The notes under the pieces: generated by a model
The model's input: only the letters and a program-made list of their open reading frames with translations
The model's database searches: none
Told to the model about the DNA's origin: nothing
Assembly (NCBI GenBank): GCA_928212115.1
Contig: CAKMRJ010003334.1
Location: forward strand, 108,053,037-108,117,036
Reading direction: 5' to 3'
Source: Lactuca virosa
Lineage: Eukaryota > Streptophyta > Magnoliopsida > Asterales > Asteraceae
DNA: 64,000 nucleotides
Part shown: in pieces, positions 32,431-44,232 of the stretch
Position numbering within the stretch: position 1 is the stretch's first letter
Layout: each line of letters starts with the position of its first letter
Made by a program: the position numbers and the translations under genes

Positions 32431-33952
32431 GGCGGACGCAAAAAAAAATATCAGGGGTTGTAATTTTTTTTTTAAGGTTTACACTACTAAAAAACACATT
32501 TTTCGACCACAATTTTCATCATAAAATTTGTCAATAGAAGGGTCACACCGACATATTTACATTAAATTCATATTTATTATGACTTTGTGACAAGTATCCA
32601 ATAGATTACCAACGAATTTGTGATAAATTTATACTAAATTTTGCACTCAAAGTTAAATTTAAAAGATTTCATGCATCACCGAGAACACCACATAGCTCCG
32701 CCCATAAGTGTACGCAAACACTATTTTCCTGATAATGTTACATTTTGCCAAACAACCGCAAACAAAGGAAGGGTGGAGTAAATACTTTCAACGTGTGTTC
32801 ACTCGTCGAATGACTCGAATCATCGGCTTGTGATCATTTAAATATTTGTGGCACTTCGGAACTAATAAAACGAGCAACGACCCACTCACTATGCAGTTTT
32901 GGAAGTTTTTTTTATATTATTTTATTAACGGAATTTTATTTATTTTTAGGACTTCTATTATTTCTGTATAGAATTATTTTAATTACGATTTATCCCTTAA
33001 TTTTATAATATCTTTAAGAATATTCTTGATTTATTTTATTCATGAATTATGTTCTAAATTAGATAAATCTTTTTTTTAGATTATGATTAGATTTAGTTTT
33101 TTTTAAATATATATACTGTTATAGGATAGGTTTTATACAAATTATTATTATTATGATTTTGATTGAGTTAATGCAAGGACATAGATTGTTTTTAATCGAG
33201 TGTCGCCCATTTTTCGTTGATTATAGACATTTTTTTATTATTATCCTTCATCCATAATATGGGTTAAACGAGTTGAGTCGTGGCTTGAAAGTTGAAACAA
33301 ATAAATTTAACGTAGATCAAAGTTTGTGCCGGTTTGACATGGAAACATTGGAATTTTTTTTATTGTGTAAATAAATAATAATATCAAATTCGATAACTAT
33401 CATGATTCAATTCTTTAATTAAAACAATTTATAAAACTGTAACACTTGAATATATTTAGTGTTTACAGGAGAAAAATGGTAAAATAATAGATATCATACA
33501 AGCAGTTAACAAATTGTGTTTTCACCACTTTCTAACAACTAAGCACAAGCAAAATGATACTACGATATTAGATACGTTGTAATTAACTCGGAAAAGTTTT
33601 TCAAGGGGACAAAGAACATTTAGATTTCATAGAAAAGTAGACAACATGTTTAGCATCAAAACTTTTAACCAAAAGTATATTTGTGTTGTAAGGAAATCAC
33701 ACGTTAGGAAGACAATTTCAATTGTAAACAGCTAATTATGTTGTCCTAAGTATGGAGTCAAAGGACAATGTTGGATTCCCTCAATAATTTTTCATGTACT
33801 TTTTCTAAGGATTTCCAACAAGAAAACAATTCAAATCCCATAAATCTACATCAACTAGGAGTAGGGTTGTTGGTGACGATGCTTTTTGTACTTTGCATTT
33901 GATGGGTAATTGTTTGAATACAAGTGAAATAGATTGTAAAAAAACTTATATT
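32431..33952. other. AT-rich DNA, possible CACTA-type end
   Basis: No gene. CACTACTAAAAAACAC at 32483-32498 resembles the terminus of En/Spm-type elements, but no opposite end was found. The rest is AT-rich and featureless. Confidence 0.5.
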
Positions 33953-34580
33953 TAGTTAACTTATAGTTAGGAAACTTTGAATATTTTAGAGAAAAACACC
34001 AAGAATCAAAAAATATATAATATGACCATAACAATCAAGTCATGTGAATTTTCTTCCTACTACATCAATAAGAAACCCGAAAATACGTTGGCACATAATA
34101 TTTTGAAAAGTAACACCCTTCTTCAAATTCGAATCAATAAAAAGGAAGGCATTTTAAAACTTCCAACCCAACCAGAAACCCTTCTTTTGCATTACACTAA
34201 GCCACATTCTGGTAGACAGAGTGGGTGGCGGTTAAGCTTAGCGGATTGACGGTACTGGTACAGTCAGGATATAGTTAACTTATAGTTAGGAAACTTTGAA
34301 TATTGTAGAGAAAAACACCAAGAATCAAAAAATATATAATATGACCATAACAATCAAGTCCCGTGAATTTTCTTCCTACTACATCAATAAGAAACCCAAA
34401 AATACGTTGGCACATAATATTTTGAAAAGTAACATCCTTCTTCAAATTCGAATCAATAAAAAGGTAGGCATTTTAAAACTTCCAACCCAACGAGAAACCC
34501 TTCTTTTGCATTACACTAAGCCTAGACAGAGTGGGTGGCGGTTAAGCTTAACGGATTGGCGGTACTGGTACAGTCAGGAT
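33953..34580. repeat. Direct tandem duplication, ~319-bp unit
   Basis: Copy 1 is 33953-34270 and copy 2 is 34272-34580. They are nearly identical except for a ~10-base deletion and scattered substitutions. Open frames of 90 and 111 codons in the copies are parallel but resemble nothing I recognise. Confidence 0.92.
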
Positions 34581-34706
34581 GACGACTACCCATTGAAGAT
34601 GGTATCATATGATTCAGTTGCAACGAGTTAGAGAGCTTGGACCTTTTGTCTTTTTCTCTCTACTATCTCTCTATTATTTCTCTCTTCTGTTTTTCATTTA
34701 ACACAT

Positions 34707-34799
<93 letters not shown>

Positions 34800-35374
34800 C
34801 ATGTTTTAATAAAATTATTTGAATTTAAGATTAGTATATAACCTTATTGATTTTTTGTTTTATTTTTTATTAATGTTATAATTTGTGAATTAGTTTTGTA
34901 TATTTTTAGTTAGTTTGTATAAATAAAAAAATTAAAAAAGTTGAGTGGCCGGGAGGAATAGGAAATATGGGTTTTCATATGGTGTGTGTGATGAGAAATA
35001 TAAAAGAGAGATGAGAGAGAAAAAAAACTGATGTGACAAATGGGTTTAAAGGGACGAGAATGATGGATGCCCTCCACCCTAAAAACCGACCAACAAATCC
35101 ACTCATTAGCTAATGAAAAAGTTAAGAAATGAACATTCCACTAATGAACGATGTGTCACCAAATAGAGGTCACTAAGGACAAGTTTCAAAAAAGTTCTCC
35201 AAAATCTCATTATTTATGAAACCTAAAGGACATAATATAGGATCATATGCACCTTTCTCATTCAAATCAAGACTAATACATCACCCCATCACATCAATTT
35301 TTTGGATTGAAATTATTCCAACATGTTAGATTATCTATGTCAGTGTATCTCACATTGGTGTGACACAATCCTAA

Positions 35375-35378
<4 letters not shown>
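34581..35378. other. Noncoding DNA with a (TA)n tract
   Basis: (TA)n at 34711-34798; otherwise no gene recognised. Confidence 0.75.
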
Positions 35379-35439
<61 letters not shown>

Positions 35440-35643
35440 TGAGTTCAACATAGAACCAAAATAACTCATAGAACCATAGAACCATATAAAAATTACCAAT
35501 GTTCATAACTGAACATACATATGTTAATCAGTTAACATATGTATGTTTACTTACGAACATACAATATGTTCAAAAATGAACATAGTTATTTTTATGTGGT
35601 TCTATTGTTCTATGAGTTTTACTTGGTTCTAGATTGATCCCAC

Positions 35644-35690
<47 letters not shown>

Positions 35691-35743
35691 CGGAGTCTCC
35701 TCTCTCAAAAAGGTCTCTCTTATGGAGTAAGCCAATGATTCTC

Positions 35744-35775
<32 letters not shown>

Positions 35776-35801
35776 CTATATATATATATATATATATATA
35801 T
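35379..35801. repeat. (TA)n tracts flanking a foldback element
   Basis: TA runs at 35379-35437, 35653-35688 and 35743-35801. Between the first two lies an inverted repeat of about 200 bp. Confidence 0.9.
35440..35638. mobile_element. Foldback (MITE-like) element within TA repeats
   Basis: Arms 35451-35494 and 35585-35631 are imperfect reverse complements built from AGAACC/GGTTCT words. The centre is palindromic (CATATGTATG region near 35513-35545). It sits directly against a (TA)n tract on the left, as expected for insertion at TA targets. Confidence 0.7.
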
Positions 35802-36877
35802 TTGGAAAATGGATCTTCCTTAAAAAGGATTTTTGAGTTAGCTTTTGTGTACTGGTTAACTCCTACTACAAACATGAGTCTATGCATTCATGTCATGGAG
35901 TCACTATATGCGAACCCTCATGACCACATGGGTTGAGCAATGTTAGGATTCGAACATGGTTCAATCAATTTATCACCATATCTTACACACATCTTACCAA
36001 GTCACCATAACCTAATTAGAAACTGTTAGATCATAGTGTAAAATAAGATTTCTATAATAAATAAAGAACTTGCAACAAAAGCAAAATAAAACACACATTT
36101 TGATTGAAGCATAGATATATGTCGTCAATTAATAACTATCAAAATAACCTACAAGATGGTTTAAGGATTACCTTTAATTTGAAACCAATGCATCCTCAAA
36201 CCCCTCTAAATTAAATCAAGAATATAAAAAATTAAAATGTGGTGAGCAGTGAACACCTAACAACAACTCTTTCAATAATAGTGTGCAATGATTAAACAAC
36301 TTCTACCCAAAATGACGACCAGGTGTTTCCCGAACTTCATTAAATTTACCAAATAAGATAAACCCACCCAACTTGTAATCAAACTTTAAAAGGCATCCAT
36401 AGAACTTTCGTCTTATGCCATGATTGGGGAGAATGAATGTTGATAAATGTGACATTCGCACTATTATAATGAACTACCAAATTAACATTCTATTTTCCAT
36501 AAAACTTTGTTATTTAATTCCTATGGTCACCCAACTCTACAACATCATATTAAGAATGTGAACCCTTTTTTTTCATTCAACGGTTCAATGCATATTTAGC
36601 TTTAATTTCATTGTATGTCAACTTGAAATCTCATTATGATTGAGTTTATCTCACTATATGACAACTTAACATTCCATTGTATTCGACCTTTTCATTGAAC
36701 TATGCATTATAAATACTCTTAAATGTATATTGTTAAATTTCGATTAGTATGTTTTTGTAACAAAAATTAATCGACAATATTTAGCCCTTTAATGTGTTGA
36801 AAAGTCTACTAACGAGGTTTCAAAAGTCGATTGAATACATTAGACGTCTTATTAGAGTTAAAGAAAGTACAAAAATG

Positions 36878-36933
<56 letters not shown>

Positions 36934-37412
36934 TTATTAGATTATGATGTATACTCACCATATCGTGAGCATGCTGCTCGTTACGACGTGCACATCATTG
37001 CACATACACACCACACCACCCCTATAGGCGTGGTGTTGAGGTGGTGTCATTTAGCGTGGAGAGGTGTAGCCTCAGCCACATTAAACCATGCAAGAATTTC
37101 TCTCTTTCTCTACCCTTCTTTTGTGGTGGTGCTTCACTAGAGAGGTGGTCGTGAGGTTGGTGGGTGTGTATACCGAGGAGCATTAATTTTGTTTATACCG
37201 AATCCTAATTTAATTTTCAAAATTCATTACTTTTGGCCCTAAGAACGAAAATGACAATAAGCATCAATAGTCACTAAAAACTAATTGCCAAAATTAAAAG
37301 ACGCTTTAATCACATCTACAACACATTAAACACACGTAAATTTAATTCTACTTATAGTTTTTGAAATATCAGTAATAACTTTAGAAACTTATGTCTAAAG
37401 AACGAATTAGTT
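35802..37412. other. AT-rich DNA with (TA)n and a short palindrome
   Basis: No gene. (TA)n lies at 36879-36932. A palindromic segment around 37007-37047 pairs ACCACCCCTATAGG with its near complement. Confidence 0.7.
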
Positions 37413-38798
37413 GTAGGAGTAAATTACATGAATTTTCCCTCGTGCGGATGCCAAAAGGCACATTTAGTCTCTACTTTCAAAAATTAACTTGGATTGTCCC
37501 TCGTTTGTTTAAACTTGCATGCTTCATCCTTAAGAGATGATTTTGTTGTATTTTAGTCCACACCAAGTTTGAAATGACCATAATGCCATTGGATATTTAT
37601 TTTTCAATTAATCTAATATTATTTATTATTATCTATAACTTAAACAAATAAATAAATAAAACTCCTCTCTCTTTATCTCTCTCAGTTATGACGGAAAATA
37701 CGATCATCACCTCCGATGGCTCTCTCTCCCTTTCTCTCTCTCTCTCACCATTTGTCTTCAACACCCTTCTCCTCTCTCAACATTATTTCTCACTGTCTCT
37801 AATCTCCGATTAAGCTTCGTCTCATCTCCGACCAGGCTTCGACGAGCCCTTCTTTACCGCCACAAACATCATAATCTTCCCTATCGACATCCATTTATGC
37901 CACCACCGTCTTTCCATTCAAGCTTCCCCTTCTTGGATTTTCATTTTTAAAATCCCATATGGGTTTGAAAAGCAAGAACCATACGCCCCCTTCTTCTTCA
38001 GTTTCAAATGATTCGATTTCGATTTCTGAAAAGCCCCCTTCTTCTTCGATTTCAAATGTGTCTCAACCCTCGATTCTGTTAAACATGTATATGGGTGTCC
38101 TGTTTGACCATGATTTGGGATCATCTAACTTATCTTCAGGGTTGATGGGGAAAGATATTGGTGGGATGAGGATGTTACCAGCGACAAACAGGATTGGTGG
38201 TGGTGAACATCGGTACAAGAGCATGACAAAGAACTGCAACATAGGGTTTCAAAACCACCGCTTGTGTGAGATTGGAACTCTATTTTAGGATTTAATGTAT
38301 GTGTTGGTGCGATACAGAGAGAGATAGGGCAATCGAGACGGGGATTAAGGGTGGTGGTTGTCAGAAGATCGACGGAGTGTGCTCTTATCTACATTCATGA
38401 TGGTGGTCGTTAGAGGTGAAAGGGGATGTCGGTTGTCGTGCTTGGGATGATGGTCAATTTCAAGGTTTAGGTTTTGAAAACCCTAAATTCATTTGTGTCT
38501 AAAAATCGAGGTACAATCGTGATGGCGAGCTATGGTCGTGATGGCGTCGACTGGTGGTGGTGTTAGTGTTGACTGGCGGTGGTGCTTTTTACCATGGTGT
38601 TTGTTAGAAATGGAGAGAAAGAGGAAAATGTGAGAAAAGAGGGAGACGAAGTTGGGGTAAGAAAAAGGGGGAATGATCGGTTAAGATGTGAATATTTGTT
38701 TTTTTAATCTAAAAAATGATAAATAAAGTAAAATAAAATTGAAAAGAAATTATTAAAGGAAAAATGTTTATTTTATGTCCATAGGAACGACCCTGGTG

Positions 38799-38801
<3 letters not shown>
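37413..38801. mobile_element. Relative of the 31695 element, right end eroded
   Basis: The left end GAGTAAATTACATGAA and the following ~90 bases match 31695-31790. The matching right end is only partly present, before a (TA)n tract at 38802. The inside contains (CT)n runs and a 109-codon open frame at 37959-38288, rich in Ser and Pro at its start, which I do not recognise. It could be captured host sequence. Confidence 0.5.
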
Positions 38802-38859
<58 letters not shown>

Positions 38860-38936
38860 CTCAATAACCATTATTTCAAAGAACTAAATATTTTTTTTCC
38901 AAGTTTTAGAGCTTATTATATATATATATATATATA

Positions 38937-38990
<54 letters not shown>

Positions 38991-39055
38991 TTTAATAGAA
39001 TAACCATTATTTCAAAGAACAAAATATTTTTTTTCAAGTTTTAGAGGTTATTATT
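38802..39055. repeat. Tandem duplication alternating with (TA)n
   Basis: (TA)n at 38802-38855 and 38916-38986 each precede a ~70-base segment (AACCATTATTTCAAAGAAC and onward) that occurs at 38856-38915 and 38987-39055. Confidence 0.88.
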
Positions 39056-40038
39056 TATCGAAAAAAAAAACTAAAAATATCTAAATTCATAACTTCACAT
39101 TGTCAATGCTTATATATTTTTTCGGATTCACCGTGTGAATTCAGATTCACATTGTGAATCTGCACAAATTCACAATATGAAAAAAAATAATTTTTTTTAA
39201 CGAATTTGATATCATTGGAAAAATAAAAAAAGATTATGAATTTCTCTATTATTAGTTTTTTTTTTTTAAATAAGTTCTAAATATTCTGTAATTCCTATTG
39301 ATTTTACTCTAGTTGTATCGAAAAGCATAAAACTACTGTTTATCCGACCATCAACACAATTTTAACTATTCAATTTAAAATGAGGATATTTGAACTCCGT
39401 ATCTTATCTTACGAATTATCTATGAATCATTTATTTTAGCGAAAGACAATGCGCCTTTATTGAATATCTATTACAACAGAAAAACAAATCAAATATGATA
39501 GCCTATAGATATACAATGTTTAATTTAATGATTAAAATAGAATCTTGTAGTATATTTAAGGGTGGTTAAAATATCGGTTATGTCACAAGATTTCATGGTT
39601 TAACAACTCATTTTCCTCCTATCTTCTTATGTCGATCTCTCACCAAACCTCCAGCCTGTTCCTACAATTTCTTCTGAACTACAATACATTTAATTACAAA
39701 AAAGTGTAAGTGAATTAAACTTAAAAAATAATAAAATAATTTAAACCTACATATACACACATTTGTTCAATTTTCTTTATCGATTTTATAATTTGGGATT
39801 GACACCAGGTAAGCGTAATTTTAGAGAAAAATGAGAGAGCAATTTAGATTTTATATGGTTTCTATATTCTGATTAATGCTAATGAATTATGGATACAAGG
39901 CATTTTAAAGTATCTTTTTATTTTTATTGTTTTTACTTTTTAGCATATAATTTTAATTTTAATAAAAGGTTTATAAATTTGATTAATCTTATTATTATAT
40001 TTCTATTTATTTAAAAAACAATATTTATAATTAAACAA
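39056..40038. other. AT-rich intergenic DNA
   Basis: No gene recognised. A small inverted repeat (TTCACATTGTGAA) lies near 39148. Confidence 0.7.
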
Positions 40039-40486
40039 TCTACCCTAATAAATAATAATGATTTTGTCACATGTTTTTCTATCATTCAATTGACCATATG
40101 TCATTTTGTCATAATTTTGAAATATATTTATTTTCTACTTGTCATTTATTTAAATTTTCATTTCCAATATATCATTAATTTAGTTTCCATAAATTAAACC
40201 TACCATAATAACTATTAATTTCAAATTTCAAATTTTAAATTTTAAATTTTAAATTTTAATTTCAAATAAATTTACAGCTTAAACTTTTGAGTTTAACATT
40301 TTGTTATAATTAACTCGTTTAGTATATGAATCTGATAACTAAACACATAATTTTAACATATTTATTTTTTGCATGTTTTTCTTTTTCTCATAATTTTCAC
40401 TTATTTTAAATTTCAAATTCAAATAATCGTTCCTATTTAACATTTTGTTTTAATCAACCCGTATAATATACGAGTCTCACAACTAG
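40039..40486 (+). mobile_element. Non-autonomous Helitron, 448 bp
   Basis: The 5' end TCTACCCTAATAAATAA lies between A (40038) and the element. The 3' end has a hairpin (CCCGTATA/ATATACGAG) followed ~10 bases later by CTAG at 40483-40486, and then T. Hairpin plus CTRR at an A/T target is the Helitron signature. A decayed second hairpin terminus lies inside at about 40291-40345. Confidence 0.72.
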
Positions 40487-40665
40487 TAATCCAATATAAA
40501 TGGAAGAATGAGGTGTCATGTATTAGCAAAATAATATTGAGTGATGGGATGGTATTCACACCCTATGTTTTAAAAAACCCATCATAGAGCAAAGTTTCTA
40601 CTTGTCGCCAAACTTTAACAAAATGTCGCATAAGTGATATATGTATATAAAAATGAATAATAGTG

Positions 40666-40820
<155 letters not shown>

Positions 40821-40822
40821 AT

Positions 40823-40835
40823 TGGTGTCAGAGCC
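40823..40835 (+). promoter_or_regulatory. Element X primer binding site
   Basis: TGGTGTCAGAGCC, two bases after the LTR end, with one difference from the initiator-Met complementary site. Confidence 0.75.
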
Positions 40836-41433
40836 GTACCTTGAAGGTTCAAGCACCTATTTCAAGAGAACGACTCCCGATCGGTTCTTATCTTGATGAT
40901 TTTTTTGATTTTTGCAAGAATTTTCGGGTTCAAAACCGGATGTTCTTATGATGAGTTTTTTCTATTTTTGAGTGTTGATTCAAGCTTTCAAGAATAAAAA
41001 AGTTGCTGCTGTTTCGTTCATATTTTCTGCTAGAAAATCCGAGTTTACAAAGTGTTTATGTTGTTGTTGAAGAAGAAGAAGAAAAACGGAGAAGATGATT
41101 TTTGTGGTCTAAAAATATTTGAAGAATTTGCTCCAGGAATTTTATTTATGCTCTGGAAATAGACAAAATCTTGAGCTTTTTATTGAAGAAAGTGGAGAAG
41201 ATTTTTCCTTGAAGATTTTATCAGCAATTCTTTGTTCATCTCAAGAGGTATGAAGTTCTTTATGTTATTCAAATGTTGCTGTAGATCTCTTTAGAATATA
41301 TTGGACGTGATAAATTTGTTTGAAGAAAGACATTTGTCCTCTTTACTCTTTATAGACAGAGTACTCCACACTTTAATTTCCCTTCTAAAACAAAACCATG
41401 TGACTTTGACCCATCTTGTCACATTTTTGTCCT
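40836..41433 (+). other. Element X internal part 1
   Basis: Leader-like sequence without an open frame of note. The last five bases GTCCT are the target of G2. Confidence 0.75.
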
Positions 41434-41566
41434 TGTAACATCCCGAGATTTGGAAGGTATTCCCGAACCCTCTTTTATCATTACCTTGTCATTTATAGTC
41501 CTTGGGGTTGGAAGTGAAGAGCCAAGATAAGTTTAAGGGCCAAGTTTGCAAACTTGGGCCAAGAGG

Positions 41567-41665
41567 GAGTACGATGCGCGTACATAAGAGTACGCTAAGC
41601 GTACTAAGGTCCGCCTTAGTACGATGGGCGTACACTTGTGTATGCTGGGCGTACTAATGTTTGGG
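41567..41665. repeat. AGTACGC/GCGTACT palindrome cluster in G2 LTR
   Basis: At least four inverted repeats. The best is AGTACGC-TAA-GCGTACT at 41589-41605; others are partly decayed (GTACGATGCGCGTAC type). A second cluster at 42271-42359 has the core CCC or CCA. In the 3' LTR one unit of the second cluster is duplicated (49808-49846). Confidence 0.88.
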
Positions 41666-43212
41666 TGAAACCCTAATATTTAGGGTTTGGGGCCTATATA
41701 AGCAACATTATGAGCACCAAACCTTCCCTTACCCCAGCCTCCATAGATTATACTCGTCTTCCCCAAACCCTAGTCTTTCCTTTGTGTGTTTAAGCTTATT
41801 GAGTGTGTTCTTGAGTGCTTTAAGAGGAAGTTATTGCATCAAAGAGTAGGAGAAAGAGATCAAGCTTGTAGATCTGAAGTTAGCTTGTGCCCAAGAAGCT
41901 CCAGAAGGTATAAAGTTCCAAACTTTATGCTAATATGTGTAGATCTCACCATTTTACTTTAATAGAAGCATTTCTTGTCCCAAAAAGCCATAAGGTGGTG
42001 CATAATGTGATTTGGACAAAAAGGACTGTCCTTCTAGACTCTTGAAGGGACCTTGAGTGATAAAAATGATGTCCCATTAGCTGTATGTGTCCCATGCATG
42101 GAAAAATAAGGTCTTAATGGATTAATACCAATCATTAAGAGCTTTATGGACGTCCAAAGTGATAAAGTTCATGACTTTATGGATCCTAGGCATGTTAGGT
42201 CTCTGGATCTGAAGTTTGGGCTTAAGTGCTTAAGCCATTAAGCACTTAATAAGGTTTTGGCAAACTGTCGAGTATGCCCAGCGTAAATCCAATACGCCCA
42301 GCGTACTGGGTCAACCACCCCGATGGTGGTCAACATCTGGACGAGTACGCCCCGCGTACGTCCTCTGTTGGGCCTTTGACAAATGGGCATCGAGTTTTGG
42401 GTTGTTTATGGACTGAATGGAATTGGGCCTTTGCTGGACTTTGTAAATAAGATATTTTGGACCAGGTAGTGATAGTGAATCATGGGGTTAGGCCAAATTA
42501 CGAAGTTGGGCCAATATTGGGCTTTATATATATGGACCTTCAAGTTAAGGACTTGGTATTGGGCCTTGGCCCAATAAAGAGAATGGATTTAATGAGTTGT
42601 GTGGACACTTAGTTAAGAAGGTTATTTTGGGTATTAACTTGATATTTATTATGTGATAGTTCGGGATTTCCGCTGAGACAGCGATCAAAGGTTTTCGGTA
42701 CTTCGGCACCACTTGCGAGGTGAGTTATCTTCACTATACTAAGGGGTCTAAGGCACCAAGGCCGACCCATTAGATATGATATCCTAGCAGTGGTAGTATG
42801 TTGAGTATGAGTTAGTGTTGCATGCTAGTTGTTATGCCAGTTAGGTAGATCTGTAGGACTACCTGTAGTATTATGTGATCATCTGTATGTGCATTAGTTG
42901 TGTTATATGTCGACATGTTATGTGGGATGGGTTGAGGTGATACTACTCCGTGCGGTAACCAAAAAACCCGGGAGCATTCCAGATACGAGCTGAAGGCCAG
43001 GTGGGGCATGCCAGACTCGTACTGTGGGCTCGGGAGCATTCCAGATACAAGCTGAGGGAGACTCATACTGTGGGCTCGGTGGCAATCCAAATGTGTGCTG
43101 TGGGCCCTGAAGGAAATCCAGACTCACACTGTGGGACCAGGGGTAAACCAGTCTGTAAAATTGTGGACCCAGTAAATGTTGTTATTTGTATATGTGTTAT
43201 GTGCAGTGTATC

Positions 43213-43275
43213 GGTATTTTGGGGAGCTCACTAAGCTTTCGGGCTTACAGTTTTAGTTTATTGTTTAAGGTACAT
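43213..43275 (+). promoter_or_regulatory. Conserved chromovirus LTR motif in G2
   Basis: GGGGAGCTCACTAAGCTT, then a run ending GTTTAAGGTAC. The 3' LTR copy is at 50720-50777 and ends TTTCAGGTAC. Confidence 0.8.
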
Positions 43276-43444
43276 CAGGGGATCGCGGCAAGGCAATGGC
43301 GTGATCGTATAGCTCCTCACGTTTGTTTATGTTTCTGGGAAAACTCTGATATTAAACATTTTGAAAACAATTTGTAATGATTTAACGGTTTTGAAATGTT
43401 TTTAAAAGTTAAAATTTGGCATGATTTTTATGGGTATTACAAGT

Positions 43445-43457
43445 TGGTATCAGAGCC
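43445..43457 (+). promoter_or_regulatory. G2 primer binding site
   Basis: TGGTATCAGAGCC, three bases after the LTR end. Confidence 0.95.
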
Positions 43458-44232
43458 TTGATTTGAGTGAATTGGAGGAACACTTGTGTGAATCCAGTCT
43501 CAAATCAAGGAAAAGATTTTCAAAATGATTTTCAAATGGTTTTCAAAATAAGTAAAGGAGGATGCAGGGTGTACGATGAGCCGGAGCCAGTAAGTAGACC
43601 CCAAAATACCATACAGTTATTTGATTATGTGATATGTTAGAACAACATGCAAGTACTAGGCTAGGGATCTTCAGTAATTTCATGATAGAATTTCCTGACT
43701 ACATGATGCCTGCTAGCCTAGGGTTTTCTCTATATGGAATTGACATCATTAATGTAGTTGCTTAGTGTATGCATCACGGTCGTACATAACTAAGATCTTA
43801 TAGCCTGATAATGTTTGGTTTGGCCTTATTTCCTGTTCTTGTTTGATGAAGGGCTTAGGGTAGGATCAGGTATTCGATAGTCTATAGGGTCCAGCGTTAT
43901 GTATGATTAGCATACGCTAGTGTTGCAGGGTTGGTGGAAGTTTCATGGAAGGGTGGGTCGTGCGAGGCCGGGAGGCCAGTTATGAGATATTTAGCATTCC
44001 TCTAGGAGTGAGGATTGAGTGCTCGCTATGTTTATATATATATATATGGTTAGGGTGTTGTGGTGATACTTGAGACAATTATGGGTAGGTGTGGAAGGTA
44101 ATATGTGCCCGTACTACTGAAAGCACATGACCCATACGCATAGCAAGGAAGTCACAACCCCTAGGGTTTAGTTGGAAGTTGGTCCCCTGCTATTATGTGG
44201 TTTATCTGATATCTTCTTGGTATGTTTTCAGA
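43458..44232 (+). other. G2 untranslated leader with intron-like signals
   Basis: A donor-like CCAGTAAGT lies near 43588-43596. An acceptor-like TATGTTTTCAG ends at 44231, two bases before the gag ATG. A stem-loop shared with G1 and G3 lies at 44081-44135. Confidence 0.55.

Larger units (their letters stand above)
41434..43441 (+). repeat. G2 5' LTR, 2008 bp
   Basis: Contains palindrome clusters (41567-41665 and 42271-42359), a TATATAAG box at 41695-41702, a degenerate ~45-55-bp repeat array (42965-43165) and the shared motif at 43221-43260. Confidence 0.95.

Noticed and set aside
32483..32498. Full CACTA transposon
   Set aside because: Only one possible terminus is seen; no opposite end, target duplication or transposase.
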